Made by a program: the position numbers and the translations under genes. This document shows positions 51,531-60,359 of a stretch of DNA of 64,000 nt, one piece after another. The notes under the pieces were generated by a model that was given only the letters and a program-made list of their open reading frames with translations, ran no database searches and had not been told where the DNA came from. The stretch spans positions 296,583,647 through 296,647,646 of the forward strand of contig NC_134455.1 in assembly GCF_047948215.1 (NCBI RefSeq), in the 5' to 3' direction. Position 1 is the first letter of the stretch. Every line of letters begins with the position of its first letter. Origin of the DNA: Lycorma delicatula. Lineage: Eukaryota; Arthropoda; Insecta; Hemiptera; Fulgoridae.

Positions 51531-52969
51531 TTTATTATATTAAATATTTTTACCTATATCTTGCATCAGAAAAGAGTATGGGAGCTTTGGGCATCTATAT
51601 TTTACACAATAAATCCAAACCACTATAAAAATATTTTTTTCAGCCCACTCCAATGGTTGGTTTACGGTATCAAAAAATACTTTTCAATTTAAAAAAAAAT
51701 TAAATTTACTTTAAATTTAAATTCACCCCAGAAGTTATCCATCGCGTTTAGAATAAAAAATCTTAATTTTTAATATCCCTTACTCTTTAGTATTATTTGG
51801 AAAAAAAATTAACCAAAGATTTTAATCACCCTCTATTTAGAATATTACAATTTTGTTTTTTTTTTTAGAATTATGGCTGTATCTTTGTATTTTTAGACAA
51901 TTTTAAAAAGCAATTTTTTTACATTTTTTAACACTTAGAAATTATTTTCTTACAAATTAATTTTGCTTCCAATGCTTCTCCTTGAATATGAAGCCCTCAA
52001 AATTAAATTTTTTTTGCAATTTCAATTTATTAATACACAGAACTCTTTTTTAAAACAATGCCATTAGAATATCTTAATACTCCTTCCCCGTTTGGGGAGC
52101 TCCCAAATTTACACAAGGTTCGAAAGAAAATTTGTTTAAAATCAATTCTAGCGAATATTTTAATTATTAAAAAATTCCTCTGATGCATGAGCTCCCAAAA
52201 TTTCAAAAAGTTGAAAACATTTTTTGAAATTGTTATGCTAATATTCTAATATTAATCATTTTGGTTATTGCTTTTTTTTTGAGTATCTAGATTAAAAAAT
52301 TAAAAGATTTAAATACATTATGATCAAATACGTAATTTTATATTTAATAATAATAATAAAAAATTCAATAGCATTAAAATTTATTACGATAAATTTTTTT
52401 TTTTTTTTTTTAATATGTTGATGAAGAAATAAGTAAAGTGGGTGGGCTAATTGAACATTTTTGGTTCTGAATTCACTTGTACATTTAGTTATTATATATG
52501 TATGGAATAGAACAAGAACAGAAAACAATAGTCCCATCCTTTCATTAACTCCTCCACAAATATAGAATTAGTCAGTTCTTTGTTTGTTTATTTATTTATT
52601 TAACTATGTATCATAAAATTAGAAATAAATACTTTTACATAAAAAAGCAAAAATAAAGAATCCATAATTTTGGTTATTGTTTAACAATAAAGAGGAATTA
52701 TTTTATCATAAAGATACAAATAGAGCTTAAACTGATTGAATTGATAAAATTTCAAAAATAAATTCCATAACTTGACCGACGTAGTCGGGAAAGTTATGAA
52801 ATTCATTGCCGGCATTTTTGTATTTAGTTTCGTATTTGTAGGGTTTCATTATTAAAAAAAATATATTTTTTATTTACTTAACTTAATATATTAATTTGAT
52901 TTACTTACAGTTACTGAATGTAATGAAAGACAGTAACATTCCAAATAATATGAATGAAATCTTCGACAT
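34117..52969 (-). CDS. Three-exon secreted prepropeptide, 97 aa, Gly/Cys-rich C-terminus
   Basis: The exons 52969-52909, 38340-38236 and 34244-34117 join in phase into 97 residues. Residues 1-20 (MSKISFILFGMLLSFITFSN) are a typical signal peptide with a hydrophobic core. Residues 22-55 are polar and charged, and 56-77 form an acidic, His/Asn/Gln-rich spacer (DESHDHNQDQDHN). Residues 79-83, KREKR, match a furin/proprotein-convertase site. Residues 84-97 (FHKKKGGCGGCCCG) are basic with four cysteines (91, 94, 95, 96) and a final Gly that could serve as an amide donor. Both introns are GT-AG (about 14.6 and 4.0 kb), both junctions are phase 1, and no frame breaks occur. A TATA box lies about 61 bp upstream of the ATG and AATAAA signals follow the stop. 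Inference: a secreted bioactive or defence-type peptide released by cleavage. I do not recognise the family. The exon structure is very likely real; the function is unknown. Confidence 0.87.
35930..36540 (+). pseudogene. Decayed mariner-like (DUF4817/DDE-type) transposase, internally deleted
   Basis: The N-terminal piece LPNFANFRRKFSEDAPSGPS runs into ATVERVTEFRTSPQKP; an internal deletion then joins directly to a C-terminal piece with QDGAPPRFHLDVRLVLN-like, RQLPKRWIGHAG and, near 36400, LDVCRVTQGAHIEHS, the tail typical of this class. The same class as 7370-8400. It lies in intron 2 of the peptide gene, antisense to it. Confidence 0.7.
36721..36754. repeat. Perfect 15-bp hairpin
   Basis: Arms cattcgtaagaatgg (36721-36735) and its exact reverse complement (36740-36754) flank a gcgt loop. 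Confidence 0.9.
38236..38340 (-). CDS. Exon 2 (coding): propeptide segment
   Basis: An exon of 105 bases, divisible by three. The acceptor (tttaatttcag) lies just upstream at 38341 and beyond, and the donor is CACCAG followed by gtaag at 38235-38231. It encodes the second part of Ser21, residues 22-55 (starting KPIDDVEKLK and ending VVNTP) and the first base of Asp56. The composition is charged and lysine/glutamate-rich, consistent with a prodomain. Because both junctions are phase 1, skipping this exon would keep the frame and give a shorter precursor. Confidence 0.87.
38416..38471. repeat. Compound microsatellite (CA)n(TA)n(CA)n
   Basis: Three consecutive dinucleotide blocks just upstream (on the minus strand) of exon 2, within about 80 bases of its acceptor. 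Confidence 0.95.
38711..39060. mobile_element. 350-bp foldback palindrome (MITE-like)
   Basis: The left arm begins aaaataattaaaaagtgata and the right arm ends tatcactttttaattatttt. The arms stay complementary for about 165 bases (shared tttcactttattttataata, taacagtcatgac and agtatactgttgac) around a loop of about 16 bases near 38884. It sits in intron 1. No coding content. Confidence 0.88.
40464..41160 (-). pseudogene. piggyBac transposase, N-terminal half, broken
   Basis: The minus strand shows an acidic N-terminal region (ESVAMLENETHSESHS and SHNSDTELSNSEDEQ, about 41160-41040). A stretch with stops and a frameshift follows (DGITNWQVHTSVS near 40930), then an open frame: FPDQIISKIVQFTNEQILTF, GVLYMLVVKNANHL, MWKNDGTAPYFRAVMPERRF and HQLIRAIRFDEKCTRNERRK. 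This order matches the start of the DDE_Tnp_1_7 domain (TN..I..F.G...; MS..RF..I...L.FD). After ERRK the frame runs into unrelated sequence, showing a deletion of the catalytic part. Confidence 0.75.
41330..42190 (+). pseudogene. R1-clade-like LINE, 3' end with polyA, nested in piggyBac
   Basis: The frame at 41331-41654 reads GIQVWERALRADKNRRALEG, IQRRMGLRVICAYSSVSTEA, IAGVPPLKQLAEMR and NWQHRWDVANTGRWTHRLIP. After frame breaks it continues with CPYCGAYDSPEHVVFECNRW (about 41758-41817), the CCHC-type zinc motif that ends many R1/LOA-group ORF2 proteins, and stops near 41984. A 3' UTR and an A tract (42163-42185) follow. Flanked by AGTAGGAGCGA at 41319 and 42196. 5'-truncated, relatively young. 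Confidence 0.75.
42207..42510 (+). mobile_element. tRNA-derived SINE (family 2), full-length, nested
   Basis: A box tggtctagtgg (42221-42231), B-box-like cgttcaagttc (42280-42290), then a unique body (ggataccggtgttctttggt, ggttgggtttcaattaacca) and an A-rich tail. Flanked by AGTAGGAGCGA (42196-42206 and 42512-42522). Relatives at 45815 and 53827. Confidence 0.82.
44290..44585 (+). pseudogene. LINE reverse transcriptase palm fragment
   Basis: The plus-strand frame, with an early shift, reads RRGLT..GVKQRYYPLF, then AIKELKGKLDSGVTIEVGKI, KTLRLADDIVLLIDPDSDLF and EVANGMVSFLGEQLNLKKK. This is the GVxQG...(F/L)ADD...NG core of an endonuclease-RT type LINE, different from the RT at 32.3 kb. Only about 90 codons survive; no tail was identified. 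Confidence 0.65.
45815..46060 (-). mobile_element. tRNA-derived SINE (family 2), diverged copy
   Basis: On the minus strand: A box tggtctagtgg (46050-46040) and perfect B box ggttcaaatcc (46002-45992), followed by the family body (gtgtactttggtggttggga, ttcaattaactacacatctc). It lies in intron 1, in the sense orientation of the peptide gene. Confidence 0.78.
46532..47325 (-). mobile_element. TIR-bearing dispersed repeat, copy C
   Basis: A near-complete copy: the left end acgtccttatacgtctattg and the right end cgtacaagaaagtaaaaa are inverted partners. Contains tgattcgaaccgatgtgcc, the family blocks, and an expanded (TA)n tract at 47137-47181 where other copies have only tacgtacgtat. In intron 1. 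Confidence 0.72.
47137..47181. repeat. (TA)n microsatellite inside repeat copy C
   Basis: About 22 TA units. The other three copies of the repeat lack this expansion. Confidence 0.95.
49968..49997. repeat. (GA)n microsatellite
   Basis: About 15 GA units. Confidence 0.95.
51471..51523. repeat. (TA)n microsatellite
   Basis: About 26 TA units, immediately next to the dispersed repeat that starts near 51540. Confidence 0.95.
51540..52260 (-). repeat. Dispersed AT-rich repeat with GGGAGCTC blocks, copy 2
   Basis: The inverse partner of 24820-25515; see the shared blocks listed there. Its end at 51540 coincides with a TA microsatellite. In intron 1. Confidence 0.65.
52909..52969 (-). CDS. Exon 1 (coding): start codon and signal peptide
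   Basis: The ATG at 52969-52967 opens 20 codons plus one base, ending AACT before a strong donor (gtaagta at 52908-52902). The peptide has a basic N-region (MSK), a hydrophobic stretch of about 15 residues and a polar C-region (FSN). The final T pairs with CG of exon 2 to make Ser21. Signal cleavage near residues 20/21 is an inference. Confidence 0.87.
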
Positions 52970-53029
52970 CTTTAGTTGGTCAGATATTCTTGCAGTGATG
53001 CTTCTGTGTATAGGTTGCTTGCTGTTCTA

Positions 53030-53036
53030 TTATATA
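53030..53036 (-). promoter_or_regulatory. TATA box of the secreted-peptide gene
   Basis: Reads TATATAA on the minus strand, 61-67 bases before the ATG. A start site about 30 bases downstream, near 53,005, would leave a 5' UTR of roughly 35 bases. No other promoter motif was identified with confidence. Confidence 0.6.
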
Positions 53037-53826
53037 AGGATCTGGTTTAGCATTGCTTTGTTTTTTCCCATTTAATTGTATGTATTTATTACTATTATTA
53101 TTTTTATTCCGATTAACTATTCTTAGAATCATGGAACTCGTTTATCAAATTATATTTTGATTTAAATAATAATAATGGGTTATGTATACGTCATTATAAG
53201 ATTACTTCAACTCCACTGGAAATGAATCTTCTTTAATATATTATTAAATTAATATTTATAAGGCATTGACATCAGGTTAAATTGGTTAATTTTTTCTTGA
53301 TGTTTATATTGCCTTTGGAAAACTGATCGTTGCAATTTTTATTGGTTATTATATCCTCGCATTCCTTTAGACGTGTTTCGGAAGTGATTATGATAATAAC
53401 AGTTTTATTTTTTTAAATCAATTGCTAATGTATTATAAATATTTTTAATCTTTTCATAACTAAATTACTTTAATGATGACGCGACGGCTTCTAGAATTAT
53501 TGAAGGATAAAAGAATTAGGTCTCGGGGTAATTGATCTAAAACTGCACCTTTCTTCCTTGTTTTTTTATTATTATATATTTGCATATTTTACTTGCACGT
53601 GTTTCTCGTACAATTGAATTGAAGAAAAACATCTTCATCTCAGTAAAATTTCCACTCGCTAAAGGATTCTACGACCTTGATTTCTTTTCTTTTATCATTT
53701 GTTTAACTTACGTTATTTTGTTGTAACATTATATACTAACTTCTCCCGGCATGCCTACTGAATTCCCTCTGGGCGGGTTGCCCTGGCGGGCGGCGTCTCG
53801 GAATGGGATATTAGGTGTCCAAAATT

Positions 53827-54015
53827 TGAATACTAGGTCGTGGATACCGGTGTTCTTTGGTGGTTGGGTTTTAATTAACCACACATCTCAGGAACGGTCG
53901 AACTGAGAATGTACAAGACTACACTTCATTTAAACTCATACATATCATCCTCATTCATCCTCTGAAGAATTATCTAAACGGTAGTTACTGGAGGCTAAAC
54001 AGGAAAAAGAAAGAA
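53827..54015 (+). mobile_element. tRNA-derived SINE (family 2), 5'-truncated, with 14-bp TSD
   Basis: Begins tgaatactaggtcgtggata and ends in an A-rich tail. Direct repeats AGGTGTCCAAAATT at 53813-53826 and 54016-54029 are target-site duplications. The A and B boxes are absent. Confidence 0.85.
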
Positions 54016-54489
54016 AGGTGTCCAAAATTGGTTACCTCGTGTAAAAGTTTTTTTTTGAAGGATGAAAATTGATTAAGGAAAAGCGAAAAAATATCAGCAA
54101 TCTTCCCAGTTAAATTTGGTTTAAGCATAGGCGCCGGAGTTTGAATTTTTTTGGAGGAGGCTCAGAGAAAGAGAAAGGAAAAATAAGGATAAAAGATAAG
54201 TTAAAAATGATATTGCATATTATAATTTAAATTTATTTATAAATATAAAAACTCAAACAGATAAACAAACACACAAAGAAATTTATTAATAATCATACAA
54301 ACAAAAAAATCTTGAGGCAAGTCTTTTATTATATTTAAAATACCGCCCTGAAGAAGACCATTGGTTTCGTCATCGTACAGTTAAGCACACTTCCTCATTA
54401 GGTAATAAGTTTTAGGGTGGGTTACCATCATCACGCTTTTAAAACCAAAATAACTTCAAAACAAAATATCCGCTTGCACTTTTAAACTC

Positions 54490-54830
54490 CTCTTCAATAA
54501 ATAAAAATCACTGTTCCACTTATCAATCTAGACCATCCAAAATTTCTCTAAAAACATCATTTTTCACTCGTTTATCTGTGTGCTCTGGAGACAATTTCAC
54601 TTTCTCTCCACTCCATGATTTTACTCTTGATAACGCAACATACAACTGTCCGTGCCCAAAAACTTCTCAAATCAATAACAACCAATTCAAACCTTTGCCC
54701 TTCAGACTTATTAATCTTCATACAAAAAGTAAATCGCACAGGAAACTGAAGCATATTCAATGAAAACGCTTGTGTACTCTCATCAAAGTGTTTCTTGGAA
54801 TTCAAACTGTTACGTCCCACTTTTGCCGTC
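54490..54830 (-). pseudogene. Helitron helicase C-terminal fragment
   Basis: The minus strand reads LQFPVRFTFCMKINKSEGQR and FELVVIDL; then, after a +1 shift, VFGHGQLYVALSRVKSWSGE. These are the last helicase motifs (FP..F...INKxQGQ; HGQLYVALSRV) of Helitron proteins. A stop follows at about 54530. No upstream helicase is present. The region upstream (54830-55020) is GC-richer but unassigned. Confidence 0.75.
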
Positions 54831-55614
54831 GGGTGCTGCTACCTAACGAGCGCTAGAGCTCTCCGGCAAGCTATGGTTATACGATGTCCTACGTCATAAT
54901 ACCGTAAGGAGTGGTCATTATGATGTAGCGACTTCTATACATTCGGCGTTAGAATCTGACCCAGAGCGGTCGTGTTATACATTCAGTCCGGATGGACGCG
55001 CATACTAATGTTCGGATGAACGCTTATTTTATTTGTGTACTTATATGTTATTAAGTTCAATTTTATGTATTACATTATATGTTAGATGTTAATTATATGT
55101 TATTGAAATTTCAAGACGACAAGAAATTAGATAACAATTCAATAAGCAACAAGGCGTTGTTTCAATTCATCACCTATGCATCTACAGTTCATACTCGCTC
55201 TAAAACTTACCACAGAGGTTTTATGGTACTCCACATCGCAAAGGATATAACACAAACTGTTTATCCTTGCTTATCTCGAGTCAAAAATTTGCACTTTAAA
55301 ACATTATTCTCCTTTTTTCTAACAATAGATCAATTAAATGAAATCAGAAAAGGATGATGAAGGATGTCAGAAGAAACAGTTTCCAATTGTGTCATTAATT
55401 TGAATAATTACTTTTTGGTTATAGTTCATTACATTAAGAAGATAAACAATCATTAATTTAAAAAAATTATTATTAATATATATTACAAGTATAAATAACA
55501 AGTACAAGTAATAAATGTACGAGTATAATAACAAGTATATATCTGACCACCACGAAACATGTACTAACGAATCGGGATTTTCCGTTAGGGATAGCTACAT
55601 TCCGGTGCCTGTTA

Positions 55615-56914
55615 TGAGGTCTGTAAATAAAGTAATGAGACAGTTTTTTTTGTAAGCCAAAGTGGCAAGTCTTTAAAGTTACTAGTAAACATACGGTTAT
55701 ATGAACAGCTTATTTATATTAGGTATTAATATTTTTAGTCTGTTGTTGCCACGTGAGACGTAAACAAACTTTTCGTGAAACTAGTTTTTGTTGTGCAATA
55801 CAAAAATGAGTGATACTAATTATGAGCAACGTTGTGCAATCAAGTTTTGTGTTGAACTCGGTGAGAATGCTACTGAAACTTTTTCAAAATTAAGAAGTGC
55901 GTATGGACGCTCTGTCACGAGTTTTAGGTGGTTTAAAGCATTTTCAGGTGGCCGGGAATCAGTTGCGGACGATCCACGCTCTGGAATACCGTTAACGTCA
56001 AAAAGTTATGAAATTTTGAGCGAATCAGAGACTTGTTACGACCGAATGATTGGTCAGAATGATTGGAGAACAATTGAATTTGAACCGTACCACAGTTCTT
56101 CAAATTTTGACAAACGAATTGAATATGAAAAAAGTTTGTGCAAAATTGGTCCCAAAAAACCTCACTGTTAAACAGAAAAACAACAGGGTGGAAGTGTTCC
56201 GCGATCTTCTAGGGCGAATTGAAACTGATACTGATTTTCTAAAAAAATGTTATTACTGGTGATGAATCTTGGATATTTGAGTACGACCCAGAGAAACAAA
56301 AAGCCAGAGTACCAAGTGGCACACTTCAAACCCACCACGTCCCAAAAAAGCAAATATGAACAAATCAAAAGTCAAAACCATTCTAATTTGTTTCTTCGAT
56401 AGTAATGGCATTGTTCATAAGGAGTTTTTACTTACAGGACAGACTAATTCAATATATTTACCGAGAAATATTTGAAAGAATACGGAAAAGAGTTGCCCGC
56501 GTGAGACCACCCATCAAAGACAACTGGATGCTGCTGCTGCATCATTACAGTGCACCTTGTCACACTGCACTCTCAATTAATAAGTTTTTGGCAAAGAAAA
56601 CATTCCTGTAGTTCCTTAACCACCTTATACACCTGACTTCAGTCCCTGCGACATTTTCCTGTTCCCGGCTTTAAAAAAACACCTCAAAGGATACCATTTT
56701 GGAACATTAGAAAACACAAAAAAAATGTAGCCGATCATCTGAAGAACACTCGGGTTTCTGAGTTCCAACACTGCTATGAAGAGTGGGAAAAGCGTTTGAA
56801 GCGTTGTTTGGTTTCCCAAGGGAACTATTTCGAAGTTGATAGAGTACTTGCATAATTGGATTGTAGATAAAACTTTTTTCTGAACCAGTCTCATTACTTT
56901 ATTTATAGACCTCT
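55615..56914 (+). mobile_element. mariner element, 1.3 kb, inactive
   Basis: Terminal inverted repeats gaggtctgtaaataaagta (left) and gaggtctataaataaagta (right, reverse complement), continuing through atgagac, with TA on each side (55613-55614, 56915-56916). The 1300-bp length is that of a complete mariner. Encloses one decayed transposase (55806-56860). Confidence 0.88.
55806..56860 (+). pseudogene. mariner transposase, full-length but broken
   Basis: The N-terminus EQRCAIKFCVELGENATETF and the helix-turn-helix region GRESVADDPRSGIPLTS run in one frame. A shift leads to MIGEQLNLNRTTVLQIL, KVCAKLVPKNLTVKQKNNRV and EVFRDLLGRIETDTDFLK, and another to VITGDESWIFEYDPEKQK. Later pieces: IRKRVARVRPPIKDNWMLL, then HHYSAPCHTALS and PYTPDFSPCDIFLF. 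The first and third catalytic Asp (GDESW; PCD) remain, but the second position, normally HDNAP, reads HYSAP. With at least three frameshifts and several stops it is inactive. Confidence 0.87.
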
Positions 56915-56916
56915 TA

Positions 56917-57865
56917 TCTGAGCACATCATTACTTATTGCTGTACGGAATGACATCACTCGGACTAGTGGTGCTTTATGTGCTAAACTATACAGGAGGGA
57001 CATGCACACAGACAGACACATATACAAATGCCCTTTAGTGGAACAGGATTATAAAATCCTAAAATGTTATTTTGATTAAAAATGTCATAACCGTAGTGTT
57101 GTAGTGGTATTACGTAGTTGAGTCCGGGGCATGTTGCCACATTTTCTTGATAAATATTTTATTATTAATGATTTTTTATTATTTTATTTACTACGTATCT
57201 TCAAGAATAATAGTACGAAAAGTCATTATAAAGTGTTTATTGTTATCAGTGGTGTGAAGATTGAAGATTCAAATAGTACCACATCGATTGTTCGGCCAAT
57301 CTTCCCTGTGTCTGAAAAAACTTGGCACTAATTTGGAATAGATCGGATTATTTTATTAAGTTGATTCTATCTTATAAGAGCTCTTCTAACTTCAATACTT
57401 CATCGTCTTAAATTTCCTTTTATTAAACAATTTATGTAAATCAGGGGATTCAACAGTTATAAACTCTTATGTATGTTGCTTCTTAACCGAAATTAAAAAT
57501 TGAAAATCTAATGCTACAAGATATGTTACATCCCGTGCTGAAATGAGTATAATCACGAGTAATATTTACATAAAAATGCCATTTAATATTGCATCCATCC
57601 AACGTTAGCAGTTCGTAAACTGAATCTACTCTTCTCCTGATTTTCTTTACCAAACGGTTTTAAAATGTAAACGTCTAATTTTTAATCCTTTTCTTCTCTT
57701 CTTCTTCATTTAAGTCTTTGTTGACTTTTCACCATCGTTTTGACTGTTACTTCTTGGGTACGAAGAAAAAATGTATAAGATGGATCTTTTTATTTTGCAA
57801 TTTTTTTTATGCATTGCTCTTTTAGTATTTATCGCCTAGAATCTTAGTAAGTATGACAGAGGTTC
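56917..57865. other. AT-rich non-coding DNA
   Basis: No supported feature. Short open frames only. Confidence 0.5.
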
Positions 57866-58533
57866 TTTTTTACTTCCTTGTAAGAAGTAAAGGAAGTATT
57901 GTGATGGCGAAAAATTTCGGTTTTCAGATTTCAACGGAAATATCCGTTTTGACCATCCCTGAATCCATTTTGGTTAGTTTCGGCGCGACGTCTGAACGTA
58001 CGTATGTATCTCAAATAACTCAAAACGATTAACCGTAGGATGTTGAAATTTTGGATTTAGGCCTGTTGTAACATCTAGTTGTGCATCTCCCCTTATGATT
58101 ACAATGGACTTGATCAAAAATGCCAAAAAAAGCCCAAAATCCAAATATTTGGACTTTGGTTTTTTTCTTAACTACAGTAATAAGCCTTCATTGAGAGCTT
58201 TTCAACGATATATCATAATTAGTACTTATTTTCATTGGCTCCAGAGTTATAGCCAAATAAAATTTTAATTAATGAAATATTTTGATCTTACAAGGGGAAG
58301 ACACATCGGTTCGAATTCGACTTCATTTCCTTTTTTTAGCTTTTTTTAAATTTAAATATATTGTTTTATTAATAATTATTAACCTCTGATTATAAAAAAA
58401 AAAAAAAATGTTACGATAAATAATCATTGTCATAACGATAAAAAAAAATATGAAAAAAATCATAAGTTATTAGTGTAATAAAATTTTATTTTTAAAAATG
58501 TGTATATGTAATTTAATAGGCGTACAAAGATGT
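57866..58533 (+). mobile_element. TIR-bearing dispersed repeat, copy D
   Basis: Begins tttttacttccttgtaagaa and ends near cgtacaaagatgt. Contains the family blocks including gttatagccaaataaaattt and cacatcggttcgaattcgac. Same orientation as copy A. Confidence 0.72.
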
Positions 58534-58869
58534 CATGGTATTTTTCTATCAAGTCATCTGTTTTTTTTATTTACTTATTCTTTTTTCGCGGCTTTACCTT
58601 TTCAGGTAATACGTAAACTTGAAATGAAAACATTAAATGCGATAAAAAATTTAAAACACTGCGCCATTTTCTTGTAAATTAGTACTGTTACATTAATGAT
58701 TTGAAGAATGGCCGAAAGGCAGCAGCCTGATATCAAACAATACTAAAACATAGCAGTACTATAAAGATGATAACTTCGCTTGCATCATGTGCCAGGTAGA
58801 AAAAGCGTTCTGTTATTCTTTTAGTTATTAGTTTAAAATTCATGAAAGAATGAAAATTCCATACGGTTG

Positions 58870-59480
58870 TAGGGTATGGTGGCGGGGTGAATCAGCGTTA
58901 TGAAGCAGAAAGGATCGGCATCTTACAGAATACTGCTGCTGGAAATGAAGCCTGGCTATACCGCCTCCACCACGGAAATCCAAAAAGTGAGTGATAAATG
59001 GTGCAATAGCTTCTCATCAAACTCGAAAAATTCCACACAGAATTATGGGTGTAAATGGTTACGTCGAGTTTTTCTGGAAGAACGATTGTAATTTTTCAGC
59101 ACTATACGTCTGTAAGGAGGAGGGGAACAATTCATCAGAGCAACGCATGTAGAATTCAAGTATTACTTGTGTCTCGCAATCAAGTTTAAACGGTCTAGAA
59201 TGAGTAAAGTTGTTGAAATATGACAGCACTAGATCTCATATTACCCGTCCAAATGTTGTAACTGTCTAAAGTTCTATTTTTTAAGGGGGTTTCAGGACCA
59301 CCCGTATGTGTCGGACCTTCGTGCTCATATCTTTAGACGCTCGATAGAAGTTAAGTATTCCAGGTACAACGAAGAAATGAAGTTGGCACTGCATGATTGG
59401 CCGCGCCATTAGCCAAAAGTCTTCTTCTTTACGTATCAATGAAATTCCTAAGAGTTGGTACTTTGTACCACACGTCATGA
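58870..59480 (+). pseudogene. Heavily decayed mariner-family transposase relic
   Basis: RIGILQNTAAGNEAWLYRLH-like sequence (58910-58975) resembles the region around the first catalytic Asp (family TGDETW.Y), with D changed to N. DLRAHIFRRSI, KLALHDWPR and PKVFFF (59315-59425) resemble the mariner C-terminal LK..L.GR.F...EE.KLA...WL..QPK.FF region. Many stops. The assignment rests on weak but correctly ordered motifs. Confidence 0.42.
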
Positions 59481-60359
59481 AGGTTGTGTGGAAAAATTAT
59501 TTTAAAATTTACCTTTTTTTATCGTCTAAAAATAAGTAAATAATTACGATCTAAACTCGTATTAAGATTTTCATTTGATTTTTCCTGGAAATCTGTGTTG
59601 TTGGTTGGTATTTAAATAACGTTTATTTTAACTCTTCGTACAACTTTTATAATAAGCATATCTAAGGTACAGGGAAAAATTAGTGCAGTAGTTAAATTTT
59701 CTACCAAATCAATTGCCAAATTTTATTTTAATTTAAAGTTCTGGAATGCAAATATGATTGGTGTTTTATTAAAAATAGTATTTTATTACCTAAATATTTG
59801 ATAAAGTTTTCCTGAATACAGTAGTAGCCTAGTTTACAAGCACATCTATGGTCATCTTGCCACCATTATTTTGAATTTTTTTACGCTTGTTACAATAATA
59901 GAGTAAGTGGAATTTTTTTTATTTATTAAAGAAATTTTATTGGGATAATAAGTTCTATGATATATTCACTGAATGGAAACTGCAACTAAAGCTCTCTTGA
60001 ATAACATTATGAAGATTATCTGATAGAAGTACTTGGAAATCGTTTTATTAAATCTAGAAAATCATCCAGAAAAAATAGATTAGGTAAACCAATTATAAAA
60101 AAAGACAATATTTATTTCATAAAAGTTTTTCAATAAAACAAGAATTGTTACCAGTCGGTTAAGATCTTTTACAAAGGGATCAGAGACATCTGATAAATTA
60201 CTGTTATATACCTATTAATGAAAAAAAAATTTTTTATAAGTATTTTTACCGTGATTAAGTTATGATAAGCGCTTGTAGGTAAACAATATAAGTCACGAAT
60301 CTCTTCTTAAAACTTCGTAACATTATCAGTAATAACCAGCATCGCATATCAGGTTTAAT

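Larger units (their letters stand above)
38341..52908 (-). other. Intron 1 of the secreted-peptide gene (about 14.6 kb)
   Basis: Begins gtaagt and ends ttcag on the minus strand. It holds a CA/TA microsatellite, a foldback palindrome, a piggyBac element with nested LINE and SINE, a LINE RT fragment, a SINE, repeat copy C, a GA tract, a TA tract and the inverted partner of the 24.8-kb repeat. 48570-48900 is somewhat higher in complexity and may be an old unclassified repeat. No further exon was found between the two in-phase exons. Confidence 0.8.

Noticed and set aside
55079..55357. 92-codon plus-strand frame starting MLDVNYMLLKF
   Set aside because: No recognised domain, no start context and no splice partner; composition like neighbouring non-coding DNA.
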